From Bacteroidota bacterium (GTDB lineage: Bacteria; Bacteroidota; Bacteroidia; Bacteroidales; UBA12481): a DNA stretch of 64,000 bases. The notes below the pieces were generated by a model. The model was not told the DNA's origin, did not search any database, and was given only the letters and a program-made list of their open reading frames with translations. This document shows, in pieces, positions 16,951-25,914 of the stretch. Location: positions 50,178-114,177 of the forward strand of contig JABHCC010000100.1 of NCBI GenBank assembly GCA_018669475.1. The letters are read 5' to 3'. Both the position numbers and the translations under genes were made by a program. Each line of letters begins with the position of its first letter. Position 1 is the first letter of the stretch.

Positions 16951-19776
16951 TTAATTAATAGAAAAATCAAATAATAGCTCGAAGTTCATTTTGCGCTCAA
17001 CATGGTCAAAAATCATTCTGACACCAGCATCAATTTCGGCACCTATTCTAATAAAATGGAAATCAGAGCTCAGATCCAATCCATAACTAAGAAATAAGTC
17101 ATGCTCTAGATTCAGACTTTTGGCGGCATCAATGAAAAGATTAGTTTTCAGACGTTTGACATATAACCATGAACCAAGTCGCCAATCGGGATAAGCTATT
17201 GGTAATGAATAGTCTAATTGTGTGGAAATATTGTACTTTGTGAAATTCCGATACAGCCCGCGGGGCAAATTCAATGGGCTTTGGCCTGCCATTGGCCATT
17301 CATTGGCAAGAAACCCTCCGATATAAAAACGGGTACTATGGTTCTTCATTATACCAGGTAAATATGATTGTACGCTTCCACTTAAATATGTTCTTCCGGA
17401 TGCTGTTTCATCCGTAGCAATCCCAATGGTGGAAAAACTACTTACAAATCCAATCTTAGGATACAAATCTCGTGTACTCATCCGAGAGTATATATAAGGC
17501 TTCAAACCAAAACCAATATAATAGTAGTCACGGTAATAAGTGTTTCCATCAGGCTTGTCCCCATGATATAAGCTATAATTAAGACTAATTATCGGGATTA
17601 TTCCACGTATCCACCTGCCGGATGAAAAATTCAGAGGAACAGATATATTGCCAGAAATTTGACTGTAGTTATAGTTTGATCCCTTTACTGTATCTGCCGG
17701 ACCCACAACAATATCATCATTACCTGAATAAGTACGTGCACTAACATTAAGCTTTGGATACCATCCGGTAAAATCTCCGGAGAAATAATACTCAAAACGC
17801 TTTTGATTGTAGCTATATTCAATTCCGGCACTAGCTGACAAAGAACTTAAATCATTCTGAGTCATCAACATAATACCTGGTTTAGCTTGATAGGTATTAG
17901 TATTTATTGATATTGGAGCCCAAGAATGAAATTTTAGCAGATGAAAGAATTTTCGATATGGCTTTGTCAATTGAGTATCTTGCTTTACACTCGACTGAAT
18001 AATATCTTCGCCTTTCGCTCTGACAAGTAAGGGGGTAACAGCTTCATTCAGTCTCGGAATCTCTTTTACAGGCCGTTTAACTGAATCAAGATGTATCCTC
18101 ACAGGTTTATATCCATTGTTTCGATAGACTGCAGCGTACAATTCTTGCTGGCTAACATTCAAATGGTTAATCCCAAATCGATCGGTGGATATCAAGTTTA
18201 ACTGCCGGGTATTTACGTCAACAGAATAAACTGCATTAGCAGCCCCCTGAGGAGCTACAATATAAACCTCATCTCCAACTCTAACAGGATGATATATCTC
18301 ACGAAATCCAAAATCATAGAATATTTCAGCTTTTTCTCCTTCCGGATGAATACGATGAAGTTTTTTACCTTCCCTACCTGTACTTAGCACCCAGATATTG
18401 CCTTCATCATCCCATGAGGGTTGCATATAATCTTCCTCTTCAGTGGCAGTTATGAATTCCTTTATTTTCCCTGAGTAGCTATCAAGGATTACGAGTTGAT
18501 TGCCTTGCCCGGGCAAGTATTGAATACAAACAATATCATTCCCTTTTTTATCAAACGCAGGATCAAATAAACGCTGCTTACGTGTTAATCTTGATTTCCT
18601 TTTCGTATTAACAGAGTATACAAACAAATCAGAAAATGATTGATTTTCCCATCTTCTGTCTGAAATGTTTTCAGCCCAGATAATTCGTCCATCTGCATAA
18701 GAGAAAGAGTTCCCATCAATATATCCCGGGTGTATTAAGAAAGTCTCCTTGCCATTATCTCCAAGCCTCACAAAAGATGGGATGTTCCACATTGATTTCT
18801 GCAGGCATATACCTGTTGAGTCAGATTCTTTTTGATAATTATAATAATGGGTATACTCTTTTGACTGATTTAATATTAGTTCCACAGGTTGATTCAACTC
18901 AATTTGTGGTTGATTAAGCCAGTAATTAGTAAACCATGAGAGAGTTTTCTCATATAAGTCTTCCTTCTTAATGGATAGTTCCTTCTTCAGAAAGCGAGAC
19001 ATATTTGACACTAATAGTGGTTTTCGTCCAATATGGTCAATTACTTCTGACCATAAATAGGGACCACCCAACATTCTGCCCATTGCAACCATGTAATAGC
19101 CTAACACATAATGATTAGGCAAATAGTTCTTATAAGATCCATAAATTGCCTGATCATAATTACTGCCTTTGCCATCGATCCACTGAGCCCTTATAGCTTG
19201 CTGAAAATGAGCAGTCCGTCCACGACCAGATTCACTAAGTAAAGTTTCTGTTAAAACCGCATCACCTTCTGAAAGCCAGCTTGGCATATGCAATCCAACT
19301 ACTGCTGCTACAGCCTGATCACCCAATATATAAGAAGCAGCCTTAGTGACGCCCTGATTAAGTTTATCCATTTGAATCATGTGCCTGATTTCATGAATAA
19401 GTAAGTGGTCAGTATATTTTTCTGCCCCACCACTCAATGGAGGTCGTGGAAACAACTCAACCCGTCTTGGAGCCCAAATTGTCCAGCCGTTTGATATTGT
19501 TGAATATGAATGAAGTATAAGTGGAAATTTTCTTGGTATGTGCTTCATGGAGGCTCCAATATTGATCATTTTTTGATCAATCAAAGCAGCCATCTCCATA
19601 GCCGATTTGCTATGTTCAGAAGGAAACAGAAATCTGTACGATGGTTTATCTATTTGTAACCATCGTATGCTGGCAGGTTCATTTCCAGTGGAAAAATATT
19701 GCCCCTTGGCATAATTAAGAGATATTATAAATATCAGGCTAAAGATCATGAGCCTGATCAATCTAACATTTTGCAT
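16951..19776 (-). CDS. Exported gluzincin-like metallopeptidase fused to beta-propeller and outer-membrane beta-barrel
   Basis: 941 residues from ATG 19776 (the frame also opens with TTG at 19812, but that overlaps a promoter). A signal peptide ends near GQYFSTG. Then comes a peptidase-like domain with HEIRH (128-132) and a downstream SEGDA whose glutamate (about 170) could be the third zinc ligand, as in gluzincins and Peptidase_MA. Residues ~300-580 show repeated DPAFDKKGNDIVCIQY- and PSWDDEGNIWVLSTG-like units typical of a TolB-type propeller. The last ~330 residues alternate like an outer-membrane barrel and end MNFELLFDFSIN. I infer an outer-membrane protein with a periplasmic or surface peptidase domain. 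Substrate unknown. Confidence 0.7.
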   Translation of the reverse strand: MQNVRLIRLMIFSLIFIISLNYAKGQYFSTGNEPASIRWLQIDKPSYRFLFPSEHSKSAMEMAALIDQKMINIGASMKHIPRKFPLILHSYSTISNGWTIWAPRRVELFPRPPLSGGAEKYTDHLLIHEIRHMIQMDKLNQGVTKAASYILGDQAVAAVVGLHMPSWLSEGDAVLTETLLSESGRGRTAHFQQAIRAQWIDGKGSNYDQAIYGSYKNYLPNHYVLGYYMVAMGRMLGGPYLWSEVIDHIGRKPLLVSNMSRFLKKELSIKKEDLYEKTLSWFTNYWLNQPQIELNQPVELILNQSKEYTHYYNYQKESDSTGICLQKSMWNIPSFVRLGDNGKETFLIHPGYIDGNSFSYADGRIIWAENISDRRWENQSFSDLFVYSVNTKRKSRLTRKQRLFDPAFDKKGNDIVCIQYLPGQGNQLVILDSYSGKIKEFITATEEEDYMQPSWDDEGNIWVLSTGREGKKLHRIHPEGEKAEIFYDFGFREIYHPVRVGDEVYIVAPQGAANAVYSVDVNTRQLNLISTDRFGINHLNVSQQELYAAVYRNNGYKPVRIHLDSVKRPVKEIPRLNEAVTPLLVRAKGEDIIQSSVKQDTQLTKPYRKFFHLLKFHSWAPISINTNTYQAKPGIMLMTQNDLSSLSASAGIEYSYNQKRFEYYFSGDFTGWYPKLNVSARTYSGNDDIVVGPADTVKGSNYNYSQISGNISVPLNFSSGRWIRGIIPIISLNYSLYHGDKPDGNTYYRDYYYIGFGLKPYIYSRMSTRDLYPKIGFVSSFSTIGIATDETASGRTYLSGSVQSYLPGIMKNHSTRFYIGGFLANEWPMAGQSPLNLPRGLYRNFTKYNISTQLDYSLPIAYPDWRLGSWLYVKRLKTNLFIDAAKSLNLEHDLFLSYGLDLSSDFHFIRIGAEIDAGVRMIFDHVERKMNFELLFDFSIN

Positions 19777-19781
19777 GGATA

Positions 19782-19812
19782 CAAAAGTACAGATTCCAAA
19801 AATCAGACGCAA
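19782..19812 (-). promoter_or_regulatory. Promoter of the peptidase/propeller/barrel gene
   Basis: On the minus strand: TTG (19810-19812), 20-base spacer, TACTTTTG (19782-19789). Both elements match the Bacteroidota consensus at correct spacing. The transcript would begin close to position 19776, so the ATG there would be nearly leaderless; ATG 19749 (MIFSLIF...) is an alternative start with a 27-base leader. The TTG at 19812 cannot then be the true start codon. Confidence 0.55.
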
Positions 19813-19827
19813 TGCATCTGATCAATC

Positions 19828-20379
19828 CTAGAAGTCAAAATTAAAATCCTCGAAATCAAATTCTCCACTAATATTTTCAAGACCTGAGAAATCGTCAAAG
19901 TCTATATCATCCATTGTAGATTTCATCTTATTGATATCTATCCTCCCTGTAAGACTAGCTAAAAAGATCTTTTCTTCTCCCTTTACAATTACATGCATTT
20001 CCTTAATCACGTTCTTCTTTTGAATCCCGCGAACAGTAACCATTGATCCATTCTTATTTATGCTAAAATACTCTTCAAATCCTCTCTTATCAAGCAGTTT
20101 ATTTATATCCCTAAAAACAGATTTATTGGAATTTTCACCAATCTCATCATCAAAACTCATTAATCTGAAGTCGCGCAAGGTCTTTAGAAAATCTATTTGA
20201 TCTTCATTTTCATCATCTACAAAATTATCGACGAATGATGGAGGCAATACCACCATTGAGAAACCATCCTGATCGTTGTACTTGTCATATACAATCTCTG
20301 ATACTTTCTTCTGGCTCTCGCAGGCTGAGAACATTAAGCCCAATGTAAACAACACTGCTAATAAAATTCTTGATATCAT
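19828..20379 (-). CDS. DUF4252 domain lipoprotein
   Basis: 183 residues. The signal peptide ends in a lipobox (LMFSACES), so it is probably a lipoprotein. The body (VYDKYNDQDGFSMVVLPPSF, LRDFRLMSFDDE) is a DUF4252 domain; the C-terminus is very acidic and aromatic. DUF4252 genes typically follow an ECF sigma factor and anti-sigma gene, as here. It is paralogous to the next gene upstream (20431-20955). Function unknown. Confidence 0.8.
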   Translation of the reverse strand: MISRILLAVLFTLGLMFSACESQKKVSEIVYDKYNDQDGFSMVVLPPSFVDNFVDDENEDQIDFLKTLRDFRLMSFDDEIGENSNKSVFRDINKLLDKRGFEEYFSINKNGSMVTVRGIQKKNVIKEMHVIVKGEEKIFLASLTGRIDINKMKSTMDDIDFDDFSGLENISGEFDFEDFNFDF

Positions 20380-20430
20380 ATCGGTTCAAATAATAAGTCT
20401 AAGTCAGTAATAAGAAAAAGCAATTTAAAC

Positions 20431-20955
20431 TTACTTAGGCCATTTCTTTTCAATTTTTTCAAGATTCTCCATTCCTTCAATATTCATCGACTTGGATAAT
20501 TTTGCAATTGTATTCATGTCAATCACACCAGTGATGGAAATCAGAACATTATCTTCTTCCCCACCAATAAGCATCAATAGCTCTACAACTTTACCCTTCT
20601 CTTCCTTTACGAGGAATTTTATATCCTGCTTTGCATCTTTAATTATCATCAATTCTTCATACTCTTTTGATGGTAATTTATCGAGTGCTTCTTTAAAGAA
20701 ATTAATTCCACTCTCAGCTGAGCCAGGAGCAGATAAAATTTTAATATTGTTCAGATTTTTAATCATGTTCATGTAGTCATCATCCTCCTCAGTTTCCACA
20801 TTACTGAACAAACCGAACATGTATTTAGTAATCACAACTGATGTAAAACCTTCTACGCCTGAATATTTTTCCACCAGGTCATCGACAACTTTGTTTTGTG
20901 ACCAGCCAGTTGCAGCTATTCCAATAATTGCCAGAAGCAGGATTAATTTTTTCAT
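20431..20955 (-). CDS. DUF4252 domain protein
   Basis: 174 residues with a cleavable signal peptide (IAATGWSQ) but no lipobox cysteine, unlike its paralogue. The DUF4252 core shows LVEKYSGVEGFTSVVITKYM and the IKILSAP segment. It begins 11 bases after the anti-sigma-like gene, so the two are probably co-transcribed. Function unknown; presumably a periplasmic member of the sigma-factor regulon. Confidence 0.8.
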   Translation of the reverse strand: MKKLILLLAIIGIAATGWSQNKVVDDLVEKYSGVEGFTSVVITKYMFGLFSNVETEEDDDYMNMIKNLNNIKILSAPGSAESGINFFKEALDKLPSKEYEELMIIKDAKQDIKFLVKEEKGKVVELLMLIGGEEDNVLISITGVIDMNTIAKLSKSMNIEGMENLEKIEKKWPK

Positions 20956-20966
20956 GATTCTATATT

Positions 20967-21551
20967 TTATTGTTCATTTTCTCTTGATAATAGTCCTCTG
21001 GTTTGCTTCACACCTCTCTCAAAATGACCAAGCAGCTGGAGGTTTTTCTTTGTTTCCTCAACCTTGCTGAGATTTGATAAAGGTTCAACAGCCTTTTCTA
21101 TCCTGGTAAGGTTAGCTAATTCTGCAGTTCCGTGACCAAAATATTTCGAAACCAATTCAAGGGCTTGTTTTGTCTCTGCATATGCCATCTCCGGATCGGA
21201 ATAAGTTCCCAAATCAGGTTGTCTGTTCATGAAAATCAAGGCAGAAGCTATTATTATCACACTGGCAGCAACGCTAACCAAGGTGTACAAAGGGCGGCTT
21301 TTAAATAAATTAACTGACTTTTGAGTTTGGATCTTGCTCAAATTACTCAGAATATCCGCTTCCAGGTTTTCGGGAACAGGTATATCCAACTCTGCAAGAG
21401 CGTGAATGCCTAACAGCTGTTCTTTTGCAGGCAGCCATTCTTCTGGTATCTCATGTGTTTCAAAATACCTTATCAGCTCCAATTCCTCTTCAGGACTTGA
21501 ATAAGCCTTAAAGTATTTCTGCAATAATGCTTCTATTCTCTTCTGTTCCAT
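20967..21551 (-). CDS. Anti-sigma-factor-like single-pass membrane protein
   Basis: 194 residues from ATG 21551 (ATG 21557 is equally possible; the open frame extends to 21611 but begins inside the sigma gene). The N-terminal cytoplasmic part (EALLQKYFKAYSSPEEELEL) resembles the start of Bacteroidota anti-sigma proteins; one membrane helix follows (YTLVSVAASVIIIASALIFM). The first ~44 bases overlap the 3' end of the ECF sigma gene, which supports translational coupling. No zinc-finger ZAS motif is seen. I infer that it holds the sigma factor at the membrane. Confidence 0.65.
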   Translation of the reverse strand: MEQKRIEALLQKYFKAYSSPEEELELIRYFETHEIPEEWLPAKEQLLGIHALAELDIPVPENLEADILSNLSKIQTQKSVNLFKSRPLYTLVSVAASVIIIASALIFMNRQPDLGTYSDPEMAYAETKQALELVSKYFGHGTAELANLTRIEKAVEPLSNLSKVEETKKNLQLLGHFERGVKQTRGLLSRENEQ

Positions 21552-22053
21552 GAACATACAATTTTTCAAGTGATTCTCTAACTTTCTTACGCGCTCTTGA
21601 AAGAACAACACGAATATTACCCTCAGATAAACCTAAAACATCACCAACTTCCTCATTTGAATATCCTTCAACATCACGCATTTGTATTACGGTTCTGTGA
21701 GGCTCTGAGAGTTTGTTGATAATACTTATAAGTTTTTTCATCGAATCTGATTTATACAATTCCATTTCAGGATTGCTCTCATCGCTAATACGATCTTTGA
21801 AGTAATCGTTTACATCCATTGAGACTGTATGTCTCGTTTTGATCATATCCAAACATTGATTTCTTGTCACTCTAACAGCAAAAGCCTCTATACTCTCAAT
21901 GTTTGCAAGCTTATCTCTTTGGTTCCAAAGCTTCACAAACACATCCTGAACGGCATCCTTTGACTGATCAGCATCCGACAGGAAGCGGTATGCATATCTG
22001 AAGAGCTTATCACTCAACGGAACAACTTTCGTGTTGAACTCTTTTGCTGTCAT
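21508..22053 (-). CDS. ECF-type RNA polymerase sigma factor
   Basis: 181 residues. Region 2 is FRYAYRFLSDADQSKDAVQD and VFVKLWNQRDKL; region 4 is NKLSEPHRTVIQMRDVEGYS and EVGDVLGLSEGNIRVVLSRA, an ordinary helix-turn-helix. It belongs to the sigma-70 ECF group common in Bacteroidota. It is followed by an overlapping anti-sigma-like gene and two DUF4252 genes and preceded on the same strand by a TonB receptor and DUF4249 pair. The cluster suggests envelope-signal-responsive transcription. Confidence 0.93.
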   Translation of the reverse strand: MTAKEFNTKVVPLSDKLFRYAYRFLSDADQSKDAVQDVFVKLWNQRDKLANIESIEAFAVRVTRNQCLDMIKTRHTVSMDVNDYFKDRISDESNPEMELYKSDSMKKLISIINKLSEPHRTVIQMRDVEGYSNEEVGDVLGLSEGNIRVVLSRARKKVRESLEKLYVHGTEENRSIIAEIL

Positions 22054-22104
22054 TACATCGTAGACGATTAAAACCTTTGCACGTTACAGATAATAATTAA
22101 AAAA

Positions 22105-23040
22105 TCATTTTCCGCCTGAATTAGTAATCACTAATTGCTTTGAAGAGCTTGTATATCCACTAAAAAGACCCAGGCCTTTCTCGATGTTTGTGTAAACAGA
22201 TACAGGCTCTGCAAATGGATTTCCATTCGATCTTTGATACTTATTTGAAGATATTGCATAAAAGTAGTATGGTTCAGCAACATGTTCAAGATTTACATCC
22301 ATCCAAATTGTGTCTGCTTCAAAAAATGCATATTTTCCAACTGTCAGATTAATCTCAAAATCGTGTCCGTTAAAAAGAGCATCAGTCAGAAACATTTTAT
22401 TACCAAAAAACACTGATGTTCTGTCTTCAATCACTCTGTCTTGTAATCCATCTCCAGTCCCTTCAATAAATGAAAAATATGCCGGCTCGGTTACCAAACT
22501 ATCAGTTTGCATCATAGTCTCCCAGTCGAAAAATTTAAACGTAGAAAATATAGTAACAGCATATCGGTTCTGCTCATTTCCCGGATCCGATATTGTAAAA
22601 CTGATACGTAACTCTTCGTCCCACTCATTGGCCACTGTAGCAGTATCAAGATCACCCAGAGTAATTGGATTTGGGAGCTCTGTAACAGCCGAAACAGATT
22701 GCAGTCCGGGTGAAGAAACTTCAAGTCGGTATGTGGATTCAGAAGCTGGTAAAAAATCCGGGAGGAAATAAAAGCCATCCCCCTGATATTGAAGGTCTCC
22801 TACTTGTTGATCATTTTCAAATAAACTGGCACTTGCATTTTCCAGGTACACAAAATCATTATCCTCCAATACTGACAGGCTGCGTGAAAGATTGATCCGA
22901 ACGAGACTATCCGGATTGATAAGGCCATTAACTACTATTTTTCGTTCGCTATCTGGTATGTCTATTTCAATAATCTTCTCACAACTAAACAAAGGGATTA
23001 TCAGCAAGGATAATATATATATAGAATATCTTCTTTTCAT
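22105..23040 (-). CDS. DUF4249 family lipoprotein
   Basis: 311 residues. The lipobox is LFSCEK. The body (IEIDIPDSERKIVVNGLINPD, then RINLSRSLSVLEDN) is the N-terminal signature of DUF4249, a beta-rich outer-membrane lipoprotein family nearly always encoded beside a TonB-dependent receptor, as here (18 bases downstream of it). It probably sits on the barrel like a SusD-type lid, although it is unrelated to SusD. The ligand is unknown. Confidence 0.88.
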   Translation of the reverse strand: MKRRYSIYILSLLIIPLFSCEKIIEIDIPDSERKIVVNGLINPDSLVRINLSRSLSVLEDNDFVYLENASASLFENDQQVGDLQYQGDGFYFLPDFLPASESTYRLEVSSPGLQSVSAVTELPNPITLGDLDTATVANEWDEELRISFTISDPGNEQNRYAVTIFSTFKFFDWETMMQTDSLVTEPAYFSFIEGTGDGLQDRVIEDRTSVFFGNKMFLTDALFNGHDFEINLTVGKYAFFEADTIWMDVNLEHVAEPYYFYAISSNKYQRSNGNPFAEPVSVYTNIEKGLGLFSGYTSSSKQLVITNSGGK

Positions 23041-23058
23041 AATTCTATTGTAATTAGT

Positions 23059-25428
23059 TTATTTAATCTTAAACGAATAACTAAGCGAAGGGATGATTGG
23101 GAAAAGACTATACTGTTTCAGTACGGTTTCGCTGGAGCCACTAACACCTCTTATCTGATCAAAATTCAAAAAGAAAGGGTTTTTGCGATTATATGCATTG
23201 TATACACTGATTGACCAGGTTCTGTGTCCCCATTTTTTCTCCTTGTTAAAATTTATTCCAATATCCAGGCGATGATAGGCAGGCATTCTGTATGAATTAC
23301 GTTTCTCAAAATAATCAACCTGGTTAAAATAAAGGAAATCATTCCAGAAACTGCTCATTGATGCATATTTCTCGAGCGGTAAGGTGACTGCATTTCCCGT
23401 TCCATACACCCAGGTAACACCCAGGTTAATATTATCAGTAATCTCCTGATTTAATACAATTGAAATATCATGTCGGCGGTCATATCGGTATGGAAACCAT
23501 TCACCAAATGAGATATTTTCAAATCTTCGGTTCGACCAGGACAGGGTATAACCAATCCAACCTGATGTCTTTCCATATTGTTTTCTAGCCAGGAATTCAA
23601 AACCATATGCTTTTCCTTCACCAAATTCGAGTTTATCTTCCCAATTACCATCCATAGAGAAGAAGCTTGCACCTTCTTTGTATTCTATAAGGTTATTCAT
23701 TGTTTTATAATAACCCTCCATGCTTATTTCGATCCCTTCACTAATTTCATAAACAGCACCAAGGGCATATTGTAACGATCTCTGCGGTTTTATCAATGCT
23801 GTTGAAGGCACCCATAAATCGGTAGGTAATCCGATAGTGGAATTCGTCAGAAGATGGATATACTGTGTCATGTGTGAGTAAGCAGCTTTAAGACTCATCT
23901 TCTCATTCACCATAAAACGAGCAGCAACACGCGGTTGCAAAGAATAATAACTTGAGTCCTCCACCATAAACCCTGATGCGTGAAGTCCTAAATTCACTTT
24001 AAAACGGGTACCAAGTTCCCAGTCATCCTCAAGGTATAACTCCATCTCATTTGCAGTAATATCAGTGTTACCAAAAGTAGTATCGACTGGATTAGCCATG
24101 CTTTCTTCCTCTATTTGGAAGATTGTAACACCCGGACTAAATGTGTGATAGATATGGTTATAGCCAAACTTAACAGAGTGATTGGGATTAGGGAGATAAT
24201 CAAAATCCACTTTCCCGGCGAGATCCCTTATACCTGAATCATATGCAAAGGCAAACCTTTGCTTCAGAGTATCTCTTTCGGTCTCCTGAGTTTCCATCGC
24301 AACATTGAAATTATATTTACTGTATGTTACTGTGGTGTTACTAAAAAGTTTTGGTGTGATCACATAATTCCATCTCAGTGCTGTGGTCTGATTACCCCAC
24401 CCCAAGCCAAAATCATCTTCCCAAATGTAATCTTCCCCTTCATCTTTAAGCCTGAGATAGGCTTTGTCACGTCCGAGATAAGAACTTAAATATAAACGAC
24501 TTCTATCAGAAAAGCGATGATTTACTTTTGCTGTAACATCATAAAAATAATAACCACCTACAGAATTACCAAGATCATTTCGTTGGTTATTTAATTGTAT
24601 TAATGGCTGAGCCAGCATATCGATATATGTTCTCCTACCGGATATAATAAAAGATGTTTTATCTTTCCATATCGGACCTTCAACAGTTAGTTTTGAAGAG
24701 ATAACGCCAACACTTCCTTCTGCAGCAAAAGTTTTGTTATTACCGTCTTTCATTCTGATATCAAGAACTGAAGAGAGTCGACCTCCGTATCTTGCCGGAA
24801 ATCCACCTTTAATCAGTTTTACCGACTGGATTGCATCAGGATTAAAAACAGAGAAGAATCCAAAGAGGTGATTTGCATTATACACTGGTACTCCATCAAG
24901 CAGTATCAGGTTTTGATCCGGGCCTCCTCCTCTAACATAAATACCACTTGTTCCTTCATTACCCGATTGCACCCCGGGTAGAAGCTGGAGAGCCTTCAGA
25001 ACATCAACTTCACCAAAAAGAACCGGAATGCTTTTGATTTCTTTTGCACTTAATTCAGTCATACTGATTTGTGTGCTTCGAACGGTGGATTTAGCTTTCT
25101 CAGCCGAAATCACTACTTCATCTATATTGATAACCGGGACCAGTAATACATTGATAAGGGTATCTTTTTTTAAATCAATTTGAATTATTTGGCTTTGATA
25201 ACCAATATAACTATAAGTTAACTGCAGTGAATCACTTGATATGGTAAGACTATAAAAACCATAATTATTAGTGATTACCCCTTGCAATGTTTGTGGATTA
25301 TATACATTGGCATTTAACAATCTTTCACCAGAGCTCTGGTCTTCGACATATCCGCTAATAGTAAAATTTTGTGCCTGCATACTCGCGAAAAAACTAAGTA
25401 GCAGTAATGGGAAAACTAATCTTTTCAT
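23059..25428 (-). CDS. TonB-dependent outer-membrane receptor with carboxypeptidase-like domain
   Basis: 789 residues: signal peptide (SFFASMQAQ), a carboxypeptidase-regulatory-like domain (about 22-110; TISGYVEDQSSGERLLNANV), a plug domain (LKALQLLPGVQSGNEGTSGI, then YVRGGGPDQNLILLDGVPVY) and a ~550-residue barrel ending SYSFKIK. It is the first gene of a cluster with DUF4249 and the ECF sigma factor. It lacks an N-terminal signalling domain of the FecA type, so it does not obviously signal to the sigma factor directly. Substrate unknown. Confidence 0.92.
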   Translation of the reverse strand: MKRLVFPLLLLSFFASMQAQNFTISGYVEDQSSGERLLNANVYNPQTLQGVITNNYGFYSLTISSDSLQLTYSYIGYQSQIIQIDLKKDTLINVLLVPVINIDEVVISAEKAKSTVRSTQISMTELSAKEIKSIPVLFGEVDVLKALQLLPGVQSGNEGTSGIYVRGGGPDQNLILLDGVPVYNANHLFGFFSVFNPDAIQSVKLIKGGFPARYGGRLSSVLDIRMKDGNNKTFAAEGSVGVISSKLTVEGPIWKDKTSFIISGRRTYIDMLAQPLIQLNNQRNDLGNSVGGYYFYDVTAKVNHRFSDRSRLYLSSYLGRDKAYLRLKDEGEDYIWEDDFGLGWGNQTTALRWNYVITPKLFSNTTVTYSKYNFNVAMETQETERDTLKQRFAFAYDSGIRDLAGKVDFDYLPNPNHSVKFGYNHIYHTFSPGVTIFQIEEESMANPVDTTFGNTDITANEMELYLEDDWELGTRFKVNLGLHASGFMVEDSSYYSLQPRVAARFMVNEKMSLKAAYSHMTQYIHLLTNSTIGLPTDLWVPSTALIKPQRSLQYALGAVYEISEGIEISMEGYYKTMNNLIEYKEGASFFSMDGNWEDKLEFGEGKAYGFEFLARKQYGKTSGWIGYTLSWSNRRFENISFGEWFPYRYDRRHDISIVLNQEITDNINLGVTWVYGTGNAVTLPLEKYASMSSFWNDFLYFNQVDYFEKRNSYRMPAYHRLDIGINFNKEKKWGHRTWSISVYNAYNRKNPFFLNFDQIRGVSGSSETVLKQYSLFPIIPSLSYSFKIK

Positions 25429-25456
25429 GAATATTGGTTTATTTTATAAGCATGAA

Positions 25457-25861
25457 TTAGAAAAATGGCTGTAAGGCTTTTATTAATATATCCGGAGCTC
25501 GTGTTGGTTTCCTGGTATTTGAATCTGTAAACACAAGTGTAACTTCTCCTTCATTAAGCTTCTCCCCTGCTTCGTTCTGAATGACACAAACAAAACGAAT
25601 CCGGGCTATGGGCAGTTTTTCAAGACTTGTTTTGATGGTCAATAAGTCATCATAACGTGCGGCTTTGAAATAGCGGATCTTCATTTCCAGAACAGGCATC
25701 ATGATACCCATATCCTCAAATTGTTTATATGATAAGCTCAAATTTCTTATCATTTCAGTACGACCTACTTCATAATAATCGGCAAATCGTCCATAGTAGA
25801 CATAACCCATCTGATCAGTTTCTGCATATCTGACCCGGATTTTGGTTTCGGTAGTAAACAT
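25457..25861 (-). CDS. YbgC-type acyl-CoA thioesterase (hotdog fold)
   Basis: 134 residues. The motif RYAETDQMGYVYYGRFADYY includes the active-site aspartate region of 4HBT/YbgC thioesterases. Length is normal for the family. It would hydrolyse acyl-CoA; the physiological substrate is not evident. It lies between the TonB receptor and rimO on the same strand with spacings of 28 and 53 bases. Confidence 0.88.
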   Translation of the reverse strand: MFTTETKIRVRYAETDQMGYVYYGRFADYYEVGRTEMIRNLSLSYKQFEDMGIMMPVLEMKIRYFKAARYDDLLTIKTSLEKLPIARIRFVCVIQNEAGEKLNEGEVTLVFTDSNTRKPTRAPDILIKALQPFF

Positions 25862-25914
25862 TATTTATCGCTTCTTATTAACTTGATATTCAAGTACTTT
25901 CCACATTGCAAAAA

